This document shows positions 1 through 12,100 of a stretch of 64,000 bases of DNA, piece by piece. This stretch comes from Tomocerus qinae (Eukaryota; Arthropoda; Collembola; Entomobryomorpha; Tomoceridae), in NCBI GenBank assembly GCA_020055645.1, contig CM034546.1:91512001-91576000 (forward strand), in the 5' to 3' direction. Both the position numbers and the translations under genes were made by a program. The notes beneath the pieces were generated by a model, which was given only the letters and a program-made list of their open reading frames with translations, was not told where the DNA came from and did not search any database. Positions within the stretch are counted from its first letter, which is position 1. Every line of letters starts with the position of its first letter.

Positions 1-1
1 A

Positions 2-655
2 GTTGGAGATAAATGTGATCATTCGTCTTGGGGGTCGCTATACAAGCCTTACTTAGATGCCCGAGATACTGCTCATTCAATGGAAGGATTTGATTCCGTA
101 GAATCCGAAATAGCGGAAGAGAAATCTACTGACTTATTTAGAAAGCTGATGAATGCGATGGACGCTAATCCTGATCTTTATGGGGACGTTTGTTATACGG
201 CCGATCATGTACTATTTTGCGATGAGAATAGCAAATGTGCTTGTAATAAGCCCTATGTTCCAGATCCCAAAACTAGGTTATGCCGAACTGCCACCGGAGA
301 TACTTGCTTTATGAGATGCATTCATTTACAGGAAGATCAATGTCTGTCCAGTGATCATTGCTTTACATATGACGTGTACAAAGGTGAAGCGATCTGTTAT
401 CCCAAAGGCGTTTTCCCTCCAAGGAAAAACGTTGGGCGCAGAGCAAATCCTACAAGTTCTGCAAATCGCTTAAACATTGGCCAGCCTCTAAAATTCTACA
501 TTTTCTGTTTAGAAGCTATTACTATAATTACAATTTTCTTTTTATTGTGTTGTCAACTGTCCTGTTACCTTTGTCGGAGGTATTGGGGGATCCCCCGCCG
601 CCCACAGAGATTGCCAGTGCATACTTCTTATCGACAAAATGTAGATTTTGCATAA
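2..655 (+). CDS. C-terminal exon of a cysteine-rich single-pass membrane protein (5' truncated by window edge)
   Basis: The frame is open from base 2 to the TAA at 653-655 (217 codons), with an in-frame ATG at 80. With no stop upstream, this is probably the last exon of a gene entering from the left, not a gene starting at 80. Counting from that ATG, residues 32-108 form a cysteine-rich ectodomain (VCYTADHVLFC, KCAC, RLC, DTCFMRC and further Cys), reminiscent of EGF/EB-type modules. A linker rich in Pro, Arg and Ser follows, then a hydrophobic helix at about 140-166 (FYIFCLEAITIITIFFLLCC), then a short tail with CRRYWG and RRPQR. The inferred topology is type I, cysteine-rich side outside and basic tail inside. 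The family and function are not recognised. No clear AATAAA lies just downstream, so the 3' end is undefined. Confidence 0.72.
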   Translation, partial: VGDKCDHSSWGSLYKPYLDARDTAHSMEGFDSVESEIAEEKSTDLFRKLMNAMDANPDLYGDVCYTADHVLFCDENSKCACNKPYVPDPKTRLCRTATGDTCFMRCIHLQEDQCLSSDHCFTYDVYKGEAICYPKGVFPPRKNVGRRANPTSSANRLNIGQPLKFYIFCLEAITIITIFFLLCCQLSCYLCRRYWGIPRRPQRLPVHTSYRQNVDFA

Positions 656-3600
656 CTTACAGAATTGTTCAATATTACTCTGTCACACACCATTAGCCTT
701 TTAAGATACTCACAGAATTCTCCCTCTGTAGGCATGCAACGGCGCAATGTACCTCGAAGCCAGTAAAGTTAATATTGTGAACAGACAAACTTTTGCATTA
801 TTTTTTATTTGTTAAGTTGTGTCATTCATAGAACAGAGCATACTTAAAAGCGGATCTAATTTCTAGTGAATGTTGCCAAGTATAAAAATGATCAGATGCG
901 ATAGGAATTTTGGGTCTACAATATGGGTCTGGTTGTATATGGTAATGGCACTGGATATTCGTAAGGTTGATAATTTGGGTAGTACAGTAAGACAAATAAT
1001 GGCAATGTTCATGTAAGTGTTTGTTTTGTTGTCCATCTGTCTGCATGTGGCTGTTGAGTTAGTTGATTACCATATTATGCCCAAAGTGCTTGAAAGATAA
1101 AAGATGCTACTGTTAAAATTTAATTACCCACCCTGACTTGCATTAACAATATTACATCCGCAATCTAGAGGTTCTCAGCTTTTCGACTCTTGATGGGTGC
1201 TCTCCTACTTAAATACACTCTGTACTAGTTTGGTTTTTATTACAGTAGTTGTATAAGCTATTGGAAATGTTCATAGCAAACTAATACATATACACTGCTG
1301 ACAGTAATAATCTGAAATTTATAGGGAAGGTGATAAAATTTTAACATGCACTTACATTTCTTCCTATTCTGCTCACACAGGCATTGTAAATTCCGTAAGA
1401 AGGTATCTGTTGCGATTTATTCTTCTTTTATACCTTACTGCCTTGTTCTGTTTGACCTGATGTTCCTTAAATTCTTAATAGCCAAGCGGACTTGATGCCG
1501 TTGCTCATTCTTTGGGAAATTATGTTGTGACCTGCTTCAGAAAAAATGTGCGCATAAGTAAACAGTAAATCTAACATTCATTATTGGGATATGAATTTCT
1601 CAAGTGTCAAGCCAGTTATGAGCACAAGTTAGCAAAAACCTTTTAGACCTGAAGTTACTGACAAATAGCTTAGCACCTATTGGCACTTCATTGGCATTTC
1701 CTTCATGGGTTGGTTCAATCTCAATAAGTATGAGAATCTTGCCAATTAAATTGAGCTGGAGGAAAACCCGTATATTGTAATTCAACTGTTGCAGCAGTGG
1801 CAATGAACACTCGTGAGATGAGGATTTTTCATTCCTACATTTTCTCTGTGCAAGAAATAATATCAATAGATAGTATAGCAAGTATGATATAGCCTTTAGG
1901 AAGTAGGTAAAAGAGATTTAAGGGAAAGCCGGGATAGAGACAACAGTGAGCTAAATCAAAGGTAACTAAAATCAAAAATGCAAATAATTGCTGTAAAGTA
2001 AGCAAAGCGGTTCCGTCTCGATTATGTAATAATTTATTACTTTGACCACGAGTTCATTTAAGTCATGCCCCATTGAATCCATTTGTTACGAGGACGATGA
2101 CTAAGAGCGTTCGTCTGTCTTGTATTGTTGTTGTCCATGTCATGTCCACGCTGTTGAGCAGTCTACACTGCATCTCGTGCTCTCTACATATATCTCTCTC
2201 TTCCTTTAATGATAACTCAGAAAAAACTGGACACTTGTGTACAAGCATGGCACACTACACGATTTTTTGTTTACTTTTGTAGTAACGTGTGTTTCTGTCT
2301 GATGTAGACATGGACAAACGGTACGGGTTCTTTTCTTCATTCTACAATTTCATTTGAGCATGAAATATTCATCTATAAGTTGACTTGAGTTATTGTTGCT
2401 CAAGTGGTTTGGTTTGGCATGGATAGCGTTGTAAGACAATCTATTGGGATATTTGCATGTGGGCAGCAGACATTTACATTGTACCATACAGAATTATGGA
2501 CCTATTGTATTTTCCACTGAGCTCCTACAACTTAACTCATTCGATTACTTTCCCGTTGGAAGACCCTTGAGGGCTCTGCTACGTACATAAAATATTATCT
2601 AACCTGCAAAATCATCCTCTAAGTAAATTCTGTCTCGATTCCACTCAGACTGTCTCGTCTGCCCTGCTCTAACGTTTTTAATGTGCTTACCAGTCTTTCG
2701 TGTTAGATATGCTAAACCTCTTGACTTCATTCTCTAACTTGATTGTAGCCAGATCGTCTAATATTATAAAATGTTATCACAATCACATCTTTTCTATGGA
2801 CAGAAGAACAGAGGAAATAAAGAATAGGAGTATTACTCAATAGCTGCATAACACTTATTTCCAAAGCAGAGCATCATATTATGATCCACTCGTCTGCACT
2901 TCAACACATAACCATGTCAGCCAACAATGCCAGAATATCAACATTTCATATTTGACACTTTCCTCAGTTACACTTACATTCCATCTCAGCACGAATACCA
3001 ACTAAATTGGCGCACCATTGTCAAAATACGTTCGTATGTTATGTAATTACGTATTACGTAGTTTTACCAAGTGAGTTTATCATGCCAACTTATAAGTGCA
3101 AGTAGAAGTTCGTAGTACACAACACAATGATTGTTCTTAAAACATTGTGTGAATCCCCTTGATGTGAATTTATTATCACAATACTATTCATCGGTGACAA
3201 TTTTTTTATAACACCACAAGAATGTAAACCTATATACGCAAGACATAGATTTGGCGATAAACTGTATAAGATGGCAGTGGCTCTGACTACGAAGTTATTT
3301 TAACTATACAGCTATTTATAATGATAGTGATTTATGTTTATAGTATGTATGTAACTGGATACATCTATGTTTTTACTGAATTTTTTTACTTTACAACGTA
3401 AAGAATGCATATAAGGTATACCCTTTCAAATGTAAGTGGCTAATTAGCAAGCTGGGACACTACTGCACTGTCCTTTTTCATATGACTAAAACCGTAAAGA
3501 AGCATAATGTCTTTTAATACTACTCAAGAGTCAATAGATAGTCCAATCATACAAAGGAAGCGTAAGCATTCAGGATCGGCGTAGATTTGATTGTGAGAGA

Positions 3601-6600
3601 GTAACTGACCTGACCCGACCAAATAATGTTATTCACCGCCAGACAGAAGGAGAAGTGTAGATATATTCGAAAAGAGTAAGAAACCCAGGAAGGCCGTTTA
3701 TATGGTTATTCTTCCATATTATTAACGAAGATGTTGATAAAAGTTACAGCATTCACATTTTTGATTTATTCCTCCAATCCAATTTTGAGTTTTCTTTGTT
3801 GATTTGCCAAATTCGAGCGAGAATTTACATAATTCAATTCAATTATTTTCTATTCTCTGTGTCTTCCGTCTCTATTCATCTTCGTTCACTCTTGTTGAAT
3901 ATCTTGATCTGCTTGGCTTTCTCGTCTTCTTAATAAGTGTTCGATCCATTTAGTGTGTCTAGAAGTACCTGCTAATATTCAATTTACTTTTCCCGTATCA
4001 GCGAATGTGACCGGTTTTACAAAACACAAAAGTTAAATGTAGTATATCTTATTGCATGCGATATTACTATATCTTAAAAGTTGAACACTTGCTTGCCTTG
4101 GCTCACACTTTAATTTAGTTACCTGTGCAGCTTCACTGGCTTTTTACAGCTTCCACAAGGCTTTCCATCTGCAATATTATATATCAAATTATAGCAACTT
4201 ATACTATACTGATTTTTATAGTGAGCGTTGTAAAAAGAATAAAAATCTCCAATAAAGCTCATACCAAACGAGATGAAGCGAATCCGAGCCAGGACAGTCC
4301 AACCAGCCAGCAGACGAAGAGCATTTAAAATCCTGAATAATATTAAGCATTGAAAGAGTTGAATGTAGAATCAAGACATAAAATCAAAAAAAAAATCAGC
4401 CAATATACTCATATACTTATACATATCCCAGTGTAAAGAGTCCGTATCGTCCAATCGTGCTTGCTTGTCGTGATTGTAAAGAAAAGTGGCTGATTGCATT
4501 GTTTGTTACACTGTGAACATTTGAGTTCGACTTCAATTCGGCTTTGACTTGGGCATTCAATGTTGAATCTCAACTTGCTCGCAGTTTTAACAAGTAGATG
4601 TGGATTTTTCATTATGGTTAAGCCCCGTCTGTGTTATCATTAAAATTCTGCAGTCTTGCGATTAGTCTTGTTACTTTACGTCTCTTTATTATTGTCAGAT
4701 CATCATCATGAGTTTGTCAGAGGAGTTTATTAGTGCCCTCGAATCAAAGGCGTTCTTTTCCTATTATTTTTATGACTTTGAATCTTCAATACTATGTCTC
4801 AGTGGTATAACTTAATCAGATGAGAGGAGAGCTGCGCCGACGAAAGGAGATTAATTGTGTTACATCGCACTTCATATCGCATTGCCTTTTCCCTTTGATT
4901 TACAATTAGCAGTTCACAATGAGTTCCTTTTATCTCTTCAGCTTCACTAAAAATTGCCAGCCAATACTAAATACCTTTTACACATACTTAACAAATAGTA
5001 AAAACTTCTAAATCCGTAATATCGTGCAATAACCGCGGAGAGTGCACCACCATATCAAAATTTATGGCTTTTCTCATGTATTGTGATATAATGATATTAA
5101 TTACTCTATAAGTATGTAGGCAACGTTTCGCCGAAACACATTTACCACAGGAAACTAGATCATTGCATTTTATTTTAATTTGACTCATATGTAATCAATC
5201 TTCTATGGTGCAATTGTACTAATGTGTAAGATTAGATAGATTTATAGATAATCAGATAACTACTTACCTGTTTATTTGGTGCGTCTCTTTGATGAATGCT
5301 TAACAATTTTCAGACATAATGACCAAAGTAGGTCTTTATTCCTTTGTTGACTAAATCTGAAACTCCTACTTATTTAAGAATTCAATTTTACTCCATCGCA
5401 TGTTGAGACTTCAATCTTTACCTTCTATTCTAGTAGGTTAGGATGTTACTACATATGTAAGTTTTAACTACGGTGGACAGAGAAAATGATAATGACACAG
5501 CATATAGATATAATTTCGCTATTGAATTTGCAATCAGCGTTCGCTCAACTGAAGAGTTTAATACCAATGTCATGGAAGTAAATACATGAAATGAGTCTAA
5601 TCTCTTCTCGCAGATACTTTATTATGTATGTCATCTTATAGGCATCTCTTTCGAATCCTACTTATTTTGTAACCTGCCACATTACTTCAGCTGCACATGC
5701 ATCGGCTTTGGAGTGCATGTGGATTATATGTCATCCTAAGTCACGTTATCCCAAGTTAGTGTACACATTACTCTCAATATGTTGTTTTTAAACTATTTCT
5801 ATGTAATCTGTCCAGACGTGTTGAAAACAAACCACAATTTATTTTTTGGTTGGGAAAGTATTTGTATTTGTAAAGTATATGTATTTATTAGTAAAGTATA
5901 TGTATTTGTTATAATATTTAGTTTTACCACTAATTTCAATTGTTCCACGCTACATGCATTGCTTTGGATGTATTGTAACCTCAAGTGAAAGAACGACCTT
6001 CCGGTATAGGCTACAATTAATTTAACTAGTTGATTACAATAATAATAGGAGAGATCAGACACTTAGTAATTGCACAATTTTTAATTGATTTGTACTGTTA
6101 TATTATAATGAAATATATTTCAACCAATGAACTTGTAAAACGTACAGAATTGTATTCATACACTCATACCTATGTAAAGTGTTTTGTCTATGATCCACTG
6201 AGTGATTTTACGATTTAATTTTACTGTGAAGTATAAATATTTTCGACTTAGTAGCATGTAAACGATTCTGTTGTAAACATAAAGTGTTTTTATTCCTAGT
6301 GTTGCTGATTGTCCTAGAAGATTAATGCAGTTGTAATTGTAATATTTTTTGCAATAATTTTGTGCGAGTAAAAACTGCTGTACTTATTGTAGTTGGTTTG
6401 CTAAGTAGGCGCATTTTAGAGAAACATATAAAGTTTAGGCACAAGATTTCCAAGAAAGGCATAATGAGATTTAAGTATGGCTATGAGAGGATGTATCTGT
6501 TGTGTGACATGATATGAAAGACGAGCATATAGGCGTTAGACAGTTGAGACATGGAATTGACGTATATGGGTAATCAGGGGATGTTTCATTCAATTCATTG

Positions 6601-8826
6601 TTAATGAAGATAGCCAGCGATTCTCTGCTTGTGAACAATGAGAACCTATCCTATGAGTCAGCTCAACCAAAATCTCAAATGATTAAGTTATTAATAGTAC
6701 AGTGGATACGGAGCTAGAAATTCGTCTAACAAAAGGCTACTGCATTTCGGCTAATTGGTCTCATTAAACTTTCTCAGTTTTAATTGGGAGTGCTCTGTGT
6801 ATCTACTTGTAATTGCAGCCTACTTACACTATTTCTTTTTAGTGACCACCTAAATTATGTAGGTGAGCCTCAATTACTCAGCTATATATTTATGTAATTA
6901 TGAGAGTAGACACCTATACATTATAGTAATGCATCAGGCTGGCAATTATGCCAATAAGCCTGTCATTATTACATGTAATACTTACAGCAAATATTAAAAA
7001 TGTAGGTATTTGGTATTTAGGAACCTGGACGAGGCTAATGTAACCATTACATTCTCTATAATATACAAACATATCCTATGCAATAAATACTCTTGCATCT
7101 ACACAAAGTCTTGGCCTATTAAATCAGTAATTCTACCTACTTTAATTTCTGCAATGTGTAAACATATCGCTACTATATTCCTTGCTTTTTAGGAATGACC
7201 ATTTTTGTATAATCTCTGTAAGGAGATATGGTAGTCAATAAGTAAAGCTGAAAGCACAGACAGGCTAATTGTGTCCTGGTACTGTATGTATACCTATGTA
7301 TATTATTTCATGAGCATTGGATAGAGAGGGCGAAAACTCTGGCTGGGGATTTTATTAGGTGATATGATGAGAGGAACTGCCGCAGAGAGCTGGACTATAT
7401 ATTTAAAGTATCTAACGATTACAACATAACTGTACTCTCTTCTCATGTCTTGTGCTGATGCTGAATTATAAAGTTACCTTGCATTGTGTGTCATTAGGTT
7501 TTCTTGCTGAATAAATTCGTTGATAATGTCGTTGTCGTTTCTTGTCGTCGCCCCATTATTAGAATTTGGACCTGGTGTGCTCTGGGACACGAACGAAGCT
7601 CCGACTCACAATGAGCCATTTCATTCAATGGAAGAATGATGTAAAGGACAAATCTTAGTAGGTATGCTTTCTTTTATTATAATACTTTTATCCTGGCGAA
7701 CGAACGTAAGGAGACTCGGCTAAACAACACCCAACCAACACATTATGATAACAACAACTCAATACAGCGAAATTAAACTGAACCAAATCACAAAGCTGTA
7801 ATGTAATACTTACTTTATTATTTTACAATGCTCTACGTTTACTTGCATTGCTTGCATTCTCTATTCTATGGCACTGAGCGACAAACAAAATTGATGACAA
7901 AATAACGAGTGGTCCAGTTGCACACTTTTCCATCTTTTGCGTTGTGACTGTCCTATTAATGGATAGCCAGGAGAAGTCACATTCGAAAATGCAGTTTTCT
8001 TGTATTGTGCTACCCACTGCATACAAATTAATCGTTTTCATTGTCATTTATTGCATCGGAAAATCGACGTGGAGTCCACCCTCTTGTCCAAAACCTTATA
8101 GCTAACTTCCCTGTTATATCCTGCACATCTAAAATGCATGTGAAGCAGGGTGAATCTTGCAAATATTTTAATTAGTTATGTTAATGGTATAGTTACTGCG
8201 CTACACTTCCAATACCACAAGCTTTAGATTCTAACGTCAGCAAAATTTGTGACCTATTTTTGGGCTGTAAAAGATTATAAAAAATTTTATAACAAATTTC
8301 CGGCATGAATTTACCGACATTTTATATGTATCTATGTGTCTGGTACGGAGAGTCGAAATGCAATAGTTAAATAGCTATAGTTTTTTAAATGAAGACCATT
8401 TGAAGACCGAAATGTAACGAATCCGACACCATAAAATCGAATCAGACTTAGTTCAGCTAAATTGGTCTAAGATGTGCTACATGGGTTTAAGTTGGGGTAC
8501 AATGCATTGCAATGGGCCGAAACTGAAAATACAGACGTCCTAAGACATATGCTACCTGTACCTATATCTTATGTGGATAATTCAACTACAGATATAACTT
8601 AATAAGTAGTATGCTGACTGAAGAAACTGGCTTGCTGATTGATACTACTTGAGTGAGACTAATTTTATTGTAATACAATTTAACAATTTTATATTTCACA
8701 ATTAAATGGGAATTGTGGTGTAAAATAAACATGCATTTATAGCTGAATGCTACACACAACAAAACTTTAGTTTGATTGATAATCTTACAACTGTTTGGGT
8801 AAGGCATTTGTGTACTAATAATTGTT
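656..8826. other. 3' UTR of the left-edge gene, then non-coding sequence
   Basis: The 3' UTR of the left-edge gene starts here, but its end cannot be set. The first canonical AATAAA noticed is at 2816-2821, far downstream. The rest is AT-rich sequence with short open frames that show no domain, codon bias or splice context. Small local repeats occur, for example runs of GTATTTGTA/AAGTATATG near 5868-5910 and a CACATGCA/TGCATGTG hairpin near 5693-5722. Nothing else is supported. Confidence 0.4.
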
Positions 8827-9096
8827 ATGATTTTGAAGGTTTTAATTGTTTTGACATCAATATGCAATATGATATTGCCACCGACTCTAACTCCTACTTC
8901 TTTGGGTAATATTCTTGAGAGTTATTTTGTACGACAAGTGTTTGATCTTGTGCGAGTATTAGCATGTGAAAATCACTCAATTTTTTGTAATAGTTACGAT
9001 ATGGCTCAAAATGGGGTTTGTATTACATGTCAGTTTCAAAGGGCGCGTTACGCTACATTAAATTGGTACCTACCTAAATCTCTAGTTTTGAATTAG
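8827..9096 (+). CDS. Candidate small secreted cysteine-containing protein (weak)
   Basis: A single-exon frame of 89 codons starts at a real ATG. The first ~20 residues (MILKVLIVLTSICNMILPP) look like a signal peptide. The C-terminal half has closely spaced cysteines, with core ACENHSIFC, then GVC and ITC, so C-x7-C-x10-C-x2-C. An AATAAA lies at 9140-9145, about 45 bp after the stop, which would fit a compact transcription unit. Against it, frames of this length occur by chance several times in this window, no family is recognised and no promoter is evident. No function is assigned. Confidence 0.22.
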   Translation: MILKVLIVLTSICNMILPPTLTPTSLGNILESYFVRQVFDLVRVLACENHSIFCNSYDMAQNGVCITCQFQRARYATLNWYLPKSLVLN

Positions 9097-9145
9097 ATGT
9101 AAATGATCCTTTACTACCACTACTTACCAACACTAACACAATAAA

Positions 9146-12100
9146 TCGAAATGTGAAGCAAAGACACAAATCACCATCTCATTCAATTTAATGATAACTA
9201 CGCAAGTAAAATTGAAGTTGAGTTATTGTCGACCAAATTCGATTGAAGTCAAACCGTAATGACACATTCTGCTCTGTATATGAACCATGTGCATATGCAG
9301 AAGAAACCTCATTTCATTTTTACTTAGTCTGTCAATATAAGAATTGGATCAACTTTCAAGTTTTCTTTAACCATAATTTCTTAAATCGCCTTCTGTCTTT
9401 ACTCGAAGATTATTAGCTACTATTAGGTTAAGATGACGCACGCAGGTTTCACACAAAACATCTATTGCCTACACCTGTGTCATTACAAATACTACAATCA
9501 GCACAGTTCTATAGGCATTTAATGAAGTCAGGAAAAACAATCTAAATATTTGGTTTCTAACATAAGTAATGTTAACCTGAAAAGATATGGGAAATAACAT
9601 GTATCGGTTTAGAAGTATATTTATTGCAGAAATTGGCTTGCATGTACGCAATTAAACATGTTGATGTATTTTACTTTTTGGCAATGTGCATGGATTTGAG
9701 TGAATGTAACTGACATTTGAGCTTTATCTGCAAAAAGGCAAATCCGCTCACCTTACTCATCACTTTTTGTTCTTTGCGGATGATTAGTCGTGTTCAGTGT
9801 TCATTGAGATATTTTTCATTGTCCCACATCCCATCACATCACGTGCCATCACATGCACATTGCAGATTGAGATCTCATCATTACAAAGTAGAAAGAAAAT
9901 GGATAGCATCACATTTATGTAGACAGACAATGGCCGATCGGAGATCGTTGATTGAGTTCTCAAACAAGACATTAGTCTCCCAGATCAGCGTTTGTTTTGT
10001 TGGATTAGTATCGTTCTTTCTATCTATTGATGAGACTACATGAAATTCTACATATTAGTGTCTGCATTAGTGCATACAAACATCCTTTCTTTCTGGGTTT
10101 TACTCCATCTTTAACCGCAAACTCATGGTACAGAATTCCATTGTAAGTAGGAGGCCTTGCTTAAATAGTGCAATTTGGCTGTAGAAAATCAATGAGAAAA
10201 GCAGTACAAAAGAATTCGACCCGACCGACTGACTCACTGATGAGTGATAAAGTGCTAAAGATCAGCCTGTGTTACTTACGTAATGATGAAAACAAGCAGA
10301 GCAGTAAATATTCTAATGTCTGCAGCAGTTCACATCGGAAATTTATTTTGCTGATACAATGATGTTCTTCAAAAGAATGAAGTGATGATTGAAAAGTCAA
10401 GGCAAAGCAAGGCAAGTGACCTAACACTTGATTTGCTTCGATTCAAATCAAAAGAATTTCTTCGTCCACTACTGACCATTTCCCACGGAATCGGGATAGC
10501 CTCATCTAACCGACCGGACTAAAGCCCATCTCATCCTATGCTAGCTAATAGCCATTCTAAAGGTGTTTTATGCGATGTAGGTGAAGTGATTTGATTTGAT
10601 GTGAGTGGAGTGAAACGAATTTCCTTTTATCGTGAATATGCCATTTGGTATTGTGTAGATCTACCTCTGACATTCAATTCATGACATGACATTACACAAT
10701 AGAGCCAAAAGCCACACTACACATACACTGGCAAATAAAGTGGACACGACTGTACATATATGGAGATGCTGTCTACGTGTAATCTTGTAGTGGTAGGTTC
10801 TTTACGCGCTATTAGTCTAGTAACATGGGTAAGTGTTTAGAATCCGGATCTAAATTTGTTTGCTAGGTACAATACAAATGGTGTAGATTTACAATAGTGA
10901 GAGGGCAAGGTAATTAACTAGGTACACATCATAATATAAAGTGGGATTGATGAAGAAGTTGACTTTTCGCAATTTGATATATGGCGAGGACACTTAAGAC
11001 AGATAGAGTCGACGTCGACACAGACCGTTATTTACGTACACGCTGTGTGGCAAAGGTCTCGGGTCCTCCTCATTTTTCCTCTGACTCAATTAATTGCAAC
11101 ACTTTTTTGTCCATCGCATAAAGCGTTCTTATCATTCGTTGCACTGTCTTGTCATGTCATGAAATCTAATGTACTTTTTTGGCCCTTCTGTCTATCCATG
11201 ACTTACACTACATTACGTTACGTATATGTAAGCAACAATAGAATAAGTAGCATGAATCGAATCCCCTAAAGAACGAGCTCTGCATATTGGGCTAACGTAC
11301 GTATCGACCTATTGTACCTACCTATACATAATATTATTACGTTTTTTTATAGATGGAAGTTTGCTTTGGGTGCTTGGAGTGCCCCGTAAATCTTCGGAGA
11401 GGAAATGATAGGCAAAAACGCTTTAAGTAGCTGTGAATAAGAAAAACGTATTCTGAACGAGTATATGTGCAAATTGAAGATGCAGTTGCACTATAACGCT
11501 TTGAGTGAGTGACTGTCCGTGTGTTACTCATCAACTAAGTCGAACGAAACTAAACAAACGGTGATTTGATGCAATAAGATTGAATGTGAAGGTCATTGTG
11601 AAGTATAGTAATGGAATTGTTGATGCTGTGTGGTATTAAATTGAACTCGACTCGACTTGTCTTGTCCAACTCATCCAACCTTAAAGAAAAATGTTGGAAC
11701 TGACTACGCAAGTAGAATATAGGCACTGAGGATGTTGATTGTTTACTGTAATGCTTTGTGTTAGTTGTGTTTGTAGATAGATGCACCTTCTGTATAATAT
11801 GAAGTTTGTCTGCTTTTTCGTTTCCTACTTTGGCTTTAGCCTACCTTGCGTGCTTTGTCATTATTACTGATATTATTTACGATTTTTTCAAAATTGACAC
11901 TTTCTTGGATTGTACTCACTGTAATTCAACTCGAGGAAATTACACAGCGGTTTTACAACGAGCTATTAGCTTAGAATGACATGGAATTATTAAATCTGTC
12001 TTGCACACAGCTAATGTTTAAGTAGCCAACTTTTTCTCATATTTATGCATTGTGAATCATTTGGGAGTGAAGCAAGCAAATAAAATACATGCCCTGTGTT

